64,000 bases of DNA from Caproicibacter fermentans (lineage in GTDB: Bacteria; Bacillota; Clostridia; Oscillospirales; Acutalibacteraceae), in the NCBI RefSeq assembly GCF_009746625.1, contig NZ_VWXL01000058.1:62001-126000 (forward strand). The letters are read 5' to 3'. Every line of letters begins with the position of its first letter. Position 1 is the stretch's first letter. The notes beneath the pieces were generated by a model. The model was given only the letters and a program-made list of their open reading frames with translations. It searched no databases and was not told the origin of the DNA. A program made the translations under genes and the position numbers. Below are positions 53,470 through 62,157 of this stretch, piece by piece.

Positions 53470-53709
53470 ATAACTTCCTCCTTAGAATTAATTCGGACCG
53501 GAAAGCAAACCATTTGTGCGTGTTGACCAATTTGACGCTCGCAAGCCGGCCTTTCTTATTAATTAAATATAAGTATACGGTTCCGATAAGGAAAAATCTA
53601 TATAAAATTCTTCTATCTTATATTAAAATTCTTAACTGATTGACATGATTTTGTCTATAATTGTGCAAGCGGATGTCCACGTGTCATTGATTGCGGGAGG
53701 ACATCAACC

Positions 53710-53799
53710 GTGGAATTTGAACGGAATTATGGGTATTCCTATCTAAATTGGGAAGAGGCTTTTGAAATATTCCCCGGCAAGGAAGGGGACATGGCCTGA
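53710..53799 (+). CDS. Candidate 29-residue small protein
   Basis: A GTG start 9 bases after GGGAGGA, giving MEFERNYGYSYLN then WEEAFEIFPGKEGDMA. A perfect TATAAT lies about 50 bases upstream with only a weak -35, and a strong terminator hairpin begins 4 bases after the stop. The product is acidic and aromatic-rich. I recognise no family; it could be chance or a gene fragment. Confidence 0.3.
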   Translation: MEFERNYGYSYLNWEEAFEIFPGKEGDMA

Positions 53800-53802
53800 A
53801 AA

Positions 53803-53840
53803 AGCAAGCCCGGGCAGCGTAATCGCCGCCCGGGCTTTGT
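53803..53840 (+). terminator. Terminator after the candidate small gene
   Basis: AAGCCCGGGC at 53806-53815 pairs perfectly with GCCCGGGCTT at 53828-53837; TTTGT follows. Confidence 0.65.
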
Positions 53841-53946
53841 CCCGGATGACCGTCGAAGAACCCATCCGAAGCGCTGAGCGAGAAGGGTTCTTTTCGATGA
53901 TCTGACCACGCATTCGCTGCGCAGTATTTGTAAATTCAGCCCCTGT

Positions 53947-54951
53947 TTAAGTGGTACCGCGTTCTATGACGGATACCGGCAGCACAATATGCTCGGAGCC
54001 GCCGCTTGCAGCGTCTTCAATCCGATTCATCAAAATTTCCACCGCCTTTTTTGCCATCTGGTTGCAGTCCTGATGGACGGTAGTCAGTGCCGGATAGCAG
54101 CGCTGACTGACCGCGCTGTCATCATAGCCGATGATTTTTACCTTCCCCGGTACGTCGATGCCGTTTTGCTGCAGCGCCTGCAGCGCGCCGTAAGCGCGCA
54201 GATCATTGGTAGCGAAAACGCCGTCGAAATTCAGACTTTTATTCGCTAGGTAGGAAACGAGATGCCTCGCTCCCTCGTAATGGTCGCTTTCGTCGCTCAG
54301 TTCCACCATAAGCTCTTTGTCAACGGCGATATTGTGGTCCTTTAAAGCATCGAGGTAGCCCTGCTGCCGTTCCAGATTTACGGAAAGCGGCCGTTCCCAG
54401 CCGAGAAGCATGATTCGCTTGCAGCCCTTGTGGATCAGCAGTTCGGTTGCCATATATCCGCCCAGATAATTGTCGGATTCCAAACAGATAAACTGTTCCG
54501 TATCAATCGGGACCCGGTCGATGAAAACAACGGGAAAATTTGCGCCGGCGGCGAGGGTTCCGAGCGCTTTGCTTCCTACAAAGCAGATCATGGCAGCAAC
54601 CTTGCAATTGTTAAATTCCATAAAATAAAAATTTTCCCTCTTGCTGTCCTCGTTCGCATTACAAATAAACGCGGAATAGCCGTATTCGAACAGATATTTT
54701 TCCAATGCAACACAAAGTTGTGCGAACCACTCATTCGACAAATCCGGCACCAGAATGCCGATCCGTTTGCTGGTATTTGAGCCGGTGCTATAGCCGGTCT
54801 TCTGAATCGCTTCATGAACGGCTTTCTTTGTCGCTTCGGAATAACCTCCTTGGTTATTGATCACACGCGAAACAGTCGCGGTAGAATATCCGGCCTTTTT
54901 TGCAATATCCCGGATGGATAGCGGTTTCTTTTTTTTCATAACAGCTCTCAC
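53947..54951 (-). CDS. LacI family regulator of the allose operon
   Basis: A 334-residue repressor. The helix-turn-helix (SIRDIAKKAGYSTATVSRVIN) is at about 11-32, with the hinge helix after it, then a sugar-binding domain (IGILVPDLSNEWFAQLC, VFATNDLRAYGALQAL, IIGYDDSAVSQRCYPALTTV). The GTG at 54951 has AAAGGA 8 bases upstream; an ATG four codons later has none. It is divergent from the als genes, which it most likely represses until allose or a derivative is present. Confidence 0.88.
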   Translation of the reverse strand: MRAVMKKKKPLSIRDIAKKAGYSTATVSRVINNQGGYSEATKKAVHEAIQKTGYSTGSNTSKRIGILVPDLSNEWFAQLCVALEKYLFEYGYSAFICNANEDSKRENFYFMEFNNCKVAAMICFVGSKALGTLAAGANFPVVFIDRVPIDTEQFICLESDNYLGGYMATELLIHKGCKRIMLLGWERPLSVNLERQQGYLDALKDHNIAVDKELMVELSDESDHYEGARHLVSYLANKSLNFDGVFATNDLRAYGALQALQQNGIDVPGKVKIIGYDDSAVSQRCYPALTTVHQDCNQMAKKAVEILMNRIEDAASGGSEHIVLPVSVIERGTT

Positions 54952-55416
54952 TCGATTTCCTTTTTTTAAAAAGGTTCCGTCGCCTGGGACAACAGAACGT
55001 CTGGTTTTCTTTACGCTGAAATAACGTAACGTTCCGTTCGCAGGTCCGCGAGACGGAAGCCTGTTTTAAATCAGCTCTTTGTCGGATTCCATTCCTCTTT
55101 TTATCTACTATATTACAGGTTCGCTCTTCTGTTGTAAAGTGAAAATAGAAATTTCGTCCGGGATTTTAAAAACTGCGTTACTCAATTTTAACGTAACATT
55201 AACACGATCACAAGTGAATATTAACAAATTTAATAAAATGCATTGACTACTCAAATCATATTTGCTACACTATAAACACTTTAATGAAATGTTACTTTAA
55301 ATTATTTAGAAATGTTACTAGATTCAGGCTTTAATATGGCTTTAATGATCTGTTTCTAAAAAAGGATTTTTATCCCCAAGAGCGATCGAAAAGCATGTTT
55401 CAGAAAGAAGGATTTT
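54952..55416. promoter_or_regulatory. Divergent lacI/als control region
   Basis: It contains four copies of an AAYGTTAC box: inverted at 55026-55033 and 55193-55200, direct at 55288-55295 and 55311-55318. The als promoter has TTGACT at 55243-55248 and an extended -10, TGC-TACACT, at 55266-55271 with a 17-base spacer. Two of the boxes, 23 bases apart, sit just after the start point, a good place for repression. Confidence 0.5.
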
Positions 55417-56937
55417 ATGGAACCTTTGATAAAGATGGTCGGCATAACGAAGGTTTTTCCCGGCGTAAAAGCATTGAATAACATTTCGCTAGACATTATG
55501 CCGGGCGAAGTCCACATATTGCTGGGAGAAAACGGCGCGGGCAAATCCACCCTGATGAAAATACTCAGCGGGGTCTATCAGCCAACCTTAGGCAAAATCA
55601 TCATAGGCGGCAAAGAGTATAAAAGCCTGACCACAAAAGATTCCTATGATGAGGGCGTTGCAATTATTTATCAGGAACTGAGCGTCATCAATGAACTTTC
55701 CATCCTTGAGAATCTCTTCGTCGGTAAGCTACCCACCGTAAAGAAGTGCGGCATTTCCGTTGTGGATTACAAGACCATGGAAGAAAAAGCCGCCGCGATG
55801 CTTCAGAAGGTCGGCGTTCACCGCCCGCTGAAAACCTTTGTGGAGGATCTGACCATGCCGGAAAAGCAACAGGTCGAGATCGCTAAGGCATTGGTCTCCG
55901 ACGCTAAGATCATCATCATGGATGAACCGACTACATCGCTGACCACTGCGGAAACCGACAATCTTTTCGCTTTAATCCGCAAGCTGAAAAGCGAAAACAA
56001 AGGCATCGTCTACATCTCGCACAAAATGGATGAGATCAAGAAAATAGGAGACCGTGTTACGGTGCTAAAGGACGGCACGTACGTAGGTACCCGACGTGTG
56101 GATGAGGTCACGGTTGACGAATTGGTCACCATGATGGTTGGGCGAGAAATCAAAGGAACCTATTTTGGCAACCCGGACGTCGATCTTACAAAACAGCCCA
56201 TTCTATTTGAAGCGAAAAACATCACACGCTCCGACGGCAGATGCAGAAACATATCCTTTCAGCTTCATAAGGGCGAAATACTGGGATTTGCCGGTCTGGT
56301 GGGAGCGGGACGCACAGAAACGATGGAAGCTATCTTCGGCGCGCATCCGAAAATCAAGGGGCAGGTTTTTTTGAACGGGCGGGAGCTGCATATCACCAGC
56401 CCCTATTCCGCCATTAAGCAGGGCCTCGGCATGGTGACCGAGAACCGCCGTGAAACGGGTATCATCGACAATTTTAATGTCAAGCAGAACATCTCGATGG
56501 TCCCGTATCTTAAGCAGTCAAGCGCTGGCGGGATCGGAGGCTTTCTCGACGGAAGACAGGAGGTTCGGTGGGCTGAAGAGCAGAAGGCGAATCTGCACAT
56601 CAAATGCACCGGTATCAATCAAATGGTCGTCGATCTTTCCGGAGGCAACCAGCAAAAAGTTATACTCGGAAAATGGCTGGCGGCGAATACCGAGGTTATT
56701 ATTTTTGACGAACCGACAAAGGGCATTGATATAGGAAGCAAAAGCGAAATTTATCAGCTGATGCGAAAGCTTGCCAACGAAGGCAAGGGCGTTTTAATGA
56801 TTTCTTCGGAACTGACCGAACTTCTGAGCGTCTGCGACCGAATCGCGGTGTTTCGCGAGGGAGAAATCCGCATGATTTTTAACAGCGCGGAGGCCAGTGA
56901 AGAGAAGATCGTCAAGACCAGCACCGGTGAATATTGA
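55417..56937 (+). CDS. Sugar (D-allose type) ABC transporter ATPase
   Basis: A 506-residue twin ATPase of the RbsA/AlsA class. The first half has GENGAGKSTLMKILSGV and IIIMDEPTTSLTTAE; the second half has FAGLVGAGRTETMEAIFG, DLSGGNQQKVILGKWL and IFDEPTKGIDIG. GAAAGAAGG lies before the ATG. The downstream alsE-alsK-binding-protein-rpiB genes point to D-allose as substrate; ribose cannot be excluded from this protein alone. Confidence 0.88.
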   Translation: MEPLIKMVGITKVFPGVKALNNISLDIMPGEVHILLGENGAGKSTLMKILSGVYQPTLGKIIIGGKEYKSLTTKDSYDEGVAIIYQELSVINELSILENLFVGKLPTVKKCGISVVDYKTMEEKAAAMLQKVGVHRPLKTFVEDLTMPEKQQVEIAKALVSDAKIIIMDEPTTSLTTAETDNLFALIRKLKSENKGIVYISHKMDEIKKIGDRVTVLKDGTYVGTRRVDEVTVDELVTMMVGREIKGTYFGNPDVDLTKQPILFEAKNITRSDGRCRNISFQLHKGEILGFAGLVGAGRTETMEAIFGAHPKIKGQVFLNGRELHITSPYSAIKQGLGMVTENRRETGIIDNFNVKQNISMVPYLKQSSAGGIGGFLDGRQEVRWAEEQKANLHIKCTGINQMVVDLSGGNQQKVILGKWLAANTEVIIFDEPTKGIDIGSKSEIYQLMRKLANEGKGVLMISSELTELLSVCDRIAVFREGEIRMIFNSAEASEEKIVKTSTGEY

Positions 56938-56951
56938 GGAGGAAACGAATC

Positions 56952-57932
56952 ATGAGCGAGACAGGCATAAAGAAAAATTCACAAAATTTTGGAATATTAT
57001 GGCAGAGATACGGTACCTTCGGCATTTTGTTTCTTCTGCTGGTGGTGCTGGCCATTGCCCAGCCGGGCGCAATCTTTAATTCCTCGGCCGTTCCTCAGAT
57101 GCTCAAGCAGTCCGCCGTTAATATCCTACTGGCGTGTGGCGAATTCTTTGCCATTCTGATCGCGGGCATCGACCTGAGCGTCGGCGCGGTCTGCGGCCTT
57201 TCCGGCATGGTGGCCGCCGAACTGATGGTTTCCGCGCATATGCCATGGGTCCCGGCCTGTATCATTGGCGTTCTGTGCGGCACGTTTTTCGGGTTTCTAA
57301 ACGGTCTGTTGGTTAACAGGACGGGCCTTCACCCCTTTATCATCACCTTGGGTACCCAGTCTATTTTTTTCGGCGTCATGCTGGTTGTTTCTCATTCCGC
57401 GAACATCTACGGTTTTCCCGCATCGTTCTCCAGCATGATAAATGCCAGTTTATTCGACTTCTTTCCAATCTCCGCGATTATTGCGTTGCTTGTCGCCGTC
57501 GTACTGTGGTTCTTCACCACGAAGACCAAGGCGGGCCGCAACACGTATGCTTTGGGCGGGAATAAAGAGGCTGCATGGTACTCCGGAATCAATGTTCCCT
57601 TACATACGCTGATCGTCTTTATCATTTCCGGCACCTGCGCGGGCATTGCCGGGATCGTACTGATGGGCCGTTTGAATTGTGCGGACCCCGTTGCGGGTAC
57701 CGGATATGATACCTATGCGATCGCGGCCGCCATCATCGGTGGCACCAGCTTCATGGGTGGCAAAGGTAAAATCCCGGGCGTCGTCATCGGCGGCTTTATC
57801 ATCGGCATTATCAATTACGGCATGACAGCACTCATGATTGACAGCTCGTACCAGAAAATCATGATGGGTGCCCTGATCATCATATCTGTCGCTATCGACC
57901 ACTTTGTCTCGGTATCCACCAACGAAAAATAA
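56952..57932 (+). CDS. Sugar (D-allose type) ABC transporter permease
   Basis: A 326-residue permease of the RbsC/AlsC class with about 8-9 helices (FAILIAGIDLSVGAVCGLSG, NTYALGGNKEAAWYSGI, AAIIGGTSFMGGKGKI). GGAGGA lies 9 bases before the ATG at 56952; an earlier in-frame start overlaps the ATPase stop. It forms the channel for the sugar delivered by the binding protein at 59739. Confidence 0.88.
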   Translation: MSETGIKKNSQNFGILWQRYGTFGILFLLLVVLAIAQPGAIFNSSAVPQMLKQSAVNILLACGEFFAILIAGIDLSVGAVCGLSGMVAAELMVSAHMPWVPACIIGVLCGTFFGFLNGLLVNRTGLHPFIITLGTQSIFFGVMLVVSHSANIYGFPASFSSMINASLFDFFPISAIIALLVAVVLWFFTTKTKAGRNTYALGGNKEAAWYSGINVPLHTLIVFIISGTCAGIAGIVLMGRLNCADPVAGTGYDTYAIAAAIIGGTSFMGGKGKIPGVVIGGFIIGIINYGMTALMIDSSYQKIMMGALIIISVAIDHFVSVSTNEK

Positions 57933-57962
57933 TTCTATCTATCCAAAGCGAGGTTATTCCAA

Positions 57963-58670
57963 ATGAAACCACTTTTTAACCCCTCCCTGATGTGCATGAA
58001 CTTTCTTGACATTAAAAAGCAGATCGAAACGTTGAACACACGCGCCGATATGCTCCATTTTGATTTGATGGACGGGCATTTCGTTAAGAATATCACCCTG
58101 TCCCCCGATCTTGCCAAAACGATTGCGCCGCTCTGTGCCATTCCGATGGATTTTCATCTGATGTGTACTGATCCCGCCGATTATCTTTCTCCTCTCGCGG
58201 AGGCGGTAGCGTCGATGAACAAAAAAGGGATTCAAAGCTATTTCAGCCCCCATGCCGAAGTGATCAACGGTCGGGGCTTCCGGCTGATGGAAGCAATCCG
58301 CGCCGCCGGATTTAAGACCGGCATCGCCGTCAATCCGGAGACGCCCCTTTCGATGATTCAGTCCTATCTGCACAAGCTGGACAAAATCACCTTCATGAGC
58401 GTAGACCCCGGTTTCGCGGGGCAGCCCTTTATTCCGGAAGTGCTGGATAAAATCCGCGAGGCAAAAAGGATCAAGGAGTCCGACGCTCAAAAATACCATT
58501 ATATTCTTGAAATCGACGGGTCCTGCAATAAAAACACCTTTAAAACGCTGGCCGACGCAGGCGTCGAATCTTTTATCGTCGGTTCTTCGGGACTTTTTCG
58601 GAACGATCCGGACTTAACAAAAGCCTGGGACATCCTGACTGAGCAGTTTGATGGTGCCGTCAATGGATGA
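57963..58670 (+). CDS. alsE: D-allulose-6-phosphate 3-epimerase
   Basis: A 235-residue TIM-barrel enzyme of the ribulose-phosphate epimerase family that converts allulose-6-P to fructose-6-P. Its motifs follow AlsE more closely than Rpe: NPSLMCMNF, FDLMDGHFVKNITLSP, VDPGFAGQPFIPEVLDKI, EIDGSCNKNTF and FIVGSSGLF. Its place between sugar transporter genes and alsK agrees. The end overlaps alsK by 8 bases. Confidence 0.9.
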   Translation: MKPLFNPSLMCMNFLDIKKQIETLNTRADMLHFDLMDGHFVKNITLSPDLAKTIAPLCAIPMDFHLMCTDPADYLSPLAEAVASMNKKGIQSYFSPHAEVINGRGFRLMEAIRAAGFKTGIAVNPETPLSMIQSYLHKLDKITFMSVDPGFAGQPFIPEVLDKIREAKRIKESDAQKYHYILEIDGSCNKNTFKTLADAGVESFIVGSSGLFRNDPDLTKAWDILTEQFDGAVNG

Positions 58671-59583
58671 ATATGTATTGGGAATCGATATCGGGGGAAC
58701 CAATCTCCGAATGGGTACCGTCACAAAGAACGGCGTCCTGTCCAACTTTGAGCGCAAGTCCAGCGCATCTTTGCTGAAAGGAAATGCGTCCGGAAATCTT
58801 ATGAAAGAAATTAACGCCTACATAGACCGCTACCGTCTGCGCGAGCAAGTGATCGGAATTTGCATCGGCGTTCCAGCAACCGTTAATAAGGATAAAAGCT
58901 TTATCTTTTCTGCCCCCAACCTCCACGGTCTTCAAAATATCGATCTGGGGCGCCTGATCAAGGAATCGACCGGGATTCCGACCATAGTTGACCGCGATGT
59001 GTATTATCTTCTGATGTACGATATTATGACCATGAATCTGGATCCGAATCACGACAAAACCATACTGGGGATTTATATCGGAACGGGGATCGGTAACGCA
59101 ATTTATATCAACGGCAAGGTATATGTCGGCAAAAACGGCGTCGCCGGAGAGTTGGGGCATATTCCCATGTATCATAACAGCGAGGCCTGCATGTGCGGCA
59201 ACCGCGGATGCGCGGAGGTGGTGTGTTCGGGGCTGAAGCTGGAAAAGCTGGCGAAGGAAAAATTTCCCGACTGCCGTGTCCGAGATATTTTTTTGAAGCA
59301 TGGGGACAGCCCTGAAATAAAGGAGTTCATCGATACGCTTTCGCTGCCGGCCGCGACTGAAATCACTTTACTGGACCCCGATTTTGTGATTATTGGCGGT
59401 GGAGTGACTATGATGAAGGATTTTCCGTTCGACGATTTTCTGGATGCGATCCGCGCACATACGCGCCACCCGATGCCAGCGGAGAGCATCTGCTTCCTGA
59501 AGTCGAAGAAATCCCAAACCAACGGCGTGATCGGCGGATCCTATGCAACGTTCGACACTTTGAAACGGTATTATAATAGCTGA
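58663..59583 (+). CDS. alsK: D-allose kinase (ROK family)
   Basis: A 306-residue sugar kinase. The ATP loop is LGIDIGGTNLRMG. GVAGELGHIPM followed by CMCGNRGCAEVVCSG is the ROK zinc motif, with its usual cysteines, and IIGGGVTMM is the C-terminal phosphate loop. Overall pattern (FSAPNLHGL, DRDVYYLLMYD) is like E. coli AlsK. It makes allose-6-P. ATG 58663 is preferred; TTG 58648 and ATG 58651 are upstream options inside alsE. Confidence 0.88.
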   Translation: MDEYVLGIDIGGTNLRMGTVTKNGVLSNFERKSSASLLKGNASGNLMKEINAYIDRYRLREQVIGICIGVPATVNKDKSFIFSAPNLHGLQNIDLGRLIKESTGIPTIVDRDVYYLLMYDIMTMNLDPNHDKTILGIYIGTGIGNAIYINGKVYVGKNGVAGELGHIPMYHNSEACMCGNRGCAEVVCSGLKLEKLAKEKFPDCRVRDIFLKHGDSPEIKEFIDTLSLPAATEITLLDPDFVIIGGGVTMMKDFPFDDFLDAIRAHTRHPMPAESICFLKSKKSQTNGVIGGSYATFDTLKRYYNS

Positions 59584-59662
59584 ATAACAGCTTATTATAA
59601 AAAAAGAACCGGTTTTCATCAGGGAGAAGAAGGGCGTGGAACTTTTATGCCGGACACATCAA

Positions 59663-59685
59663 ATACGGTGTAAAATGTACCGTAT
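59663..59685. promoter_or_regulatory. Perfect inverted repeat before the allose-binding protein gene
   Basis: ATACGGT at 59663-59669 and ACCGTAT at 59679-59685 with a 9-base spacer, 54 bases before the GTG start. It may be an operator or an mRNA hairpin that stabilises the binding-protein message. Confidence 0.4.
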
Positions 59686-59738
59686 CAGTGATCTTTAATC
59701 TAATGAGAACGGGATCTAAAGAAAGGTAGTATTGAAAA

Positions 59739-60743
59739 GTGAAAAAATTGTTGTGTCTGATTCTGTCAATTGCTGCGGCACTGCCGCTGGCAGCCTGTGC
59801 TTCCGGCGGCGCCGCTTCCTCCGCCGCAGCGCCCGCCGCAGATTCCGCTAACGCGGATGTCAAAAAATATGCCGTGATCCTGAAAACCAAGAATACGGAC
59901 TTATGGAGCAAAATGTACACAGGCATCGAAGCCGAGGGCAAAGCAAAAGGATGGCAGGTTGACCTGTACACCGCGAAGTCGGACGACGATACGGAAGGTC
60001 AGCTCGCAATTCTGGAATCCTGCCTGACCAAGGACTATGCGGGCATTGCAATCGCTCCTTGCTCTGCGGTGAATATGATAACCGGCGTGAAGGAGGCCAA
60101 CGGCAAGGGCATCACCATTGTCAACATCGATGAAGAATTTGACCCGAAGCAGATGGAAAGCCAAGGCGCTACCTGTTCCGCCTACATAGCAACCGATAAC
60201 AAAGCGGTCGGTAAAAAGGGCGCGGAATTTCTTTGCAGTCAGATTGATCCGAACAGTCAGGTCGGCGTTATTGAAGGCAAATCAGGCAACGTTTCCTCCG
60301 AAGACCGCGCAGGCGGCGCCAAGGAAGCGTTCAAGGCAAAGGGGATGAAAATCGTAGGCGACCAGTGCGCCGACTGGGATATGCAGAAGGCTCTTGACAC
60401 CGCAGCTACATGGATTCAGCAGTATCCGGATATAAAGGCGATTTACTGCTGTAACGATACGATGGCAATGGGTGCTATGCAGGCGATTATAAATGCGAAT
60501 AAAGTTGGGAAAATCAAGATCTGCGGAACCGACGGCGACACGGACGCCATTAAATCGGTTTCCGAAAACAAGCTGACCGCAACCATTGCTCAGGATTCCG
60601 CCGCCATCGGATCCATTTCCCTCGACAAGCTGGTTGATGCCGTCGAGAACCCAAGCAAATATAAGGCTTCCTGCGAGCCGGAAAAAACACCGATCAATTC
60701 GGTGCTCATTACGGCCGAAAACGCAGCCCAGTACCTGAAATAA
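59739..60743 (+). CDS. alsB: D-allose-type ABC transporter binding lipoprotein
   Basis: A 334-residue lipoprotein starting at GTG, with lipobox LPLAAC and an Ala/Ser-rich linker. The body follows AlsB: YAVILKTKNTDLWSKMYTGI, GIAIAPCSAVNMI, TDNKAVGKKGAEF, GVIEGKSGNVSSEDRAGG and AIYCCNDTMAMGAMQAI. It delivers D-allose to the ABC importer encoded 1.8 kb upstream. Placing the binding protein after the kinase is unusual compared with E. coli. Confidence 0.87.
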   Translation: MKKLLCLILSIAAALPLAACASGGAASSAAAPAADSANADVKKYAVILKTKNTDLWSKMYTGIEAEGKAKGWQVDLYTAKSDDDTEGQLAILESCLTKDYAGIAIAPCSAVNMITGVKEANGKGITIVNIDEEFDPKQMESQGATCSAYIATDNKAVGKKGAEFLCSQIDPNSQVGVIEGKSGNVSSEDRAGGAKEAFKAKGMKIVGDQCADWDMQKALDTAATWIQQYPDIKAIYCCNDTMAMGAMQAIINANKVGKIKICGTDGDTDAIKSVSENKLTATIAQDSAAIGSISLDKLVDAVENPSKYKASCEPEKTPINSVLITAENAAQYLK

Positions 60744-60785
60744 AGCTTATCCCTGTTTTTTCCGTTGCTATAGAAAAAAACCCGC

Positions 60786-60837
60786 GGCCAAAAGTGAAAG
60801 GCCAGCTTTGCCCCGGCCCTTCACTTTTGGACTTTTG
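60786..60837 (+). terminator. Terminator/attenuator between the binding-protein gene and rpiB
   Basis: CCAAAAGTGAA at 60788-60798 pairs perfectly with TTCACTTTTGG at 60820-60830, extended inside by GGCC/GGCC, with ACTTTTG after. The rpiB ribosome site follows at once, so read-through probably feeds rpiB at a lower level. Confidence 0.75.
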
Positions 60838-60850
60838 TTAGGAGTGATCT

Positions 60851-61333
60851 ATGATGAAGCTCGCCATCGGCAACGATCACGTCGCCGTCGAAATGAAAAA
60901 CCAGATCAAAGAGTACGTGGAATCGAAGGGCATTGAAGTAATCGACGTCGGTACCAACAGCACGGAGCGGTTCAACTATCCGATCAGCGGGTACAAGGTT
61001 GGCAAACTGGTGGCTTCCGGCCGGGTGGACGGGGGGATACTGATCTGCGGAACCGGCATTGGGATCAGTCTTGCCGCCAACAAAGTAAAAGGAATCCGCG
61101 CTTGTGCCTGCAGCGAACCTTATTCCGCAAAGCTGAGTAAGCAGCACAACAACTCCAATATCATCGCTTTCGGCGCCCGGGTCATCGGTGTCGAGACGGC
61201 AAAAATGATTGTGGATGAATGGCTGAATGCTAGCTATGAGGGCGGGCGGCATCAGGTCCGGATCGATATGATTTCTGAAATTGAAAATACGGACAGACTG
61301 AGCGCGGCAGACGGGGAGCAGATGGAGTTTTAA
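60851..61333 (+). CDS. rpiB: Ribose-5-phosphate/allose-6-phosphate isomerase B
   Basis: A 160-residue isomerase. AIGNDHVAVEMKNQI, GGILICGTGIGISLAANK (active-site Cys in ICGTG) and RACACSEPYSAKLSKQHNNSN are conserved. In E. coli RpiB also interconverts allose-6-P and allulose-6-P, and the gene lies beside als. Here it completes the path allose, allose-6-P, allulose-6-P, fructose-6-P. GGAGTG precedes the ATG pair at 60851/60854. Confidence 0.92.
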   Translation: MMKLAIGNDHVAVEMKNQIKEYVESKGIEVIDVGTNSTERFNYPISGYKVGKLVASGRVDGGILICGTGIGISLAANKVKGIRACACSEPYSAKLSKQHNNSNIIAFGARVIGVETAKMIVDEWLNASYEGGRHQVRIDMISEIENTDRLSAADGEQMEF

Positions 61334-61357
61334 GTCTTGCGCGCCCGCAGTTTAAGT

Positions 61358-61380
61358 ATCCCCTTCCGGGGTTATCTTTT
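61358..61380 (+). terminator. Weak terminator after rpiB
   Basis: CCCC-TTCC-GGGG followed by TTATCTTTT, 25 bases after the rpiB stop. The stem is short. Confidence 0.4.
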
Positions 61381-61635
61381 GGACGGTTTAGGTCGGAATC
61401 TGCTGCGTACAGAGTCTTGTCTTCGACGGGGTTGCGTACGCGTCGGCGACAAGACCGCTTTCGCGGGAAAAGCGTCGTGCTGTTTCCGGGCAGGTGTCCC
61501 GCGTTGTGAAAAGAAGAATAAGGATGACTTCTTTCCGGATTGAGACCATGTCGGAAGGAAGTATTTTATTGGTCGGCTCTGGAAGCGGAAATATGCTTTT
61601 TCAGCGTCTTAAATATGATTTCGATATGTGGGGTT

Positions 61636-61779
61636 TTATTTCAAACAGCCCGTGGACAAGTACGATTCGTTCGTAGGGGAAGTTGTTGTACTTTCCGTTT
61701 TCGCACCCGCAGGAGAGGAAAGACCGAAAGCAAGTAAAAACAAAAGCATAAAAGAGATTATTTTATTTTCCAGTTTCAT
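61636..61779 (-). CDS. Candidate 47-residue secreted peptide or gene remnant
   Basis: On the minus strand an ATG at 61779 opens MKLENKIISFMLLFLLAFG, then LSSPAGA, a credible signal peptide, followed by about 20 hydrophilic residues and a stop. AAAGG lies about 14 bases upstream, a weak site. It may be the start of a decayed secreted protein gene. Confidence 0.3.
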   Translation of the reverse strand: MKLENKIISFMLLFLLAFGLSSPAGAKTESTTTSPTNESYLSTGCLK

Positions 61780-62157
61780 CTTCGACTGCCTTTCTAATTT
61801 TATTTAATTTGTCCATATAATACTATTGTTTGATGATTTTGCAATAAACAATTTTGCAATTTTGTCATAAGAAGCGCCCGACAGACCGACAGGACTGTGG
61901 CACCGGGGTGAAATATGCAACCGTCTCAAAGCCCAAACTCTTACCCGGACTTCGGTTCGCATAGCACCCATTGGAGCGATATTTGGCCGGGCGCCCTTAT
62001 TTTAGTCACCGGTGAGAATCAACAGAACCAATATCCTTTGCCAACTGCAAAGCTGTGGCTATTGCCACCAAGAGTTCATTGGACGAAATACGTCATCCAT
62101 ATTCATGAATTTTTGTCGACATTTTTGGAACGAAATTTGCCGAAAATAACGCTTCAG

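Larger units (their letters stand above)
53470..53946. other. Intergenic region between mglB and the LacI gene
   Basis: This 477-base stretch holds the mgl promoter region (A/T-rich, TATACT on the minus strand near 53573) and a small transcription-unit-like element on the plus strand (TATAAT at 53656, a 29-codon frame, a strong hairpin). A second hairpin, GAAGAACCC with GGGTTCTTTTC, near 53847-53890 may end the LacI transcript. Confidence 0.5.

Noticed and set aside
61337-61737. Three overlapping plus-strand frames of 60-68 codons after rpiB
   Set aside because: None has a ribosome site or recognisable domain, and they overlap each other in different frames.
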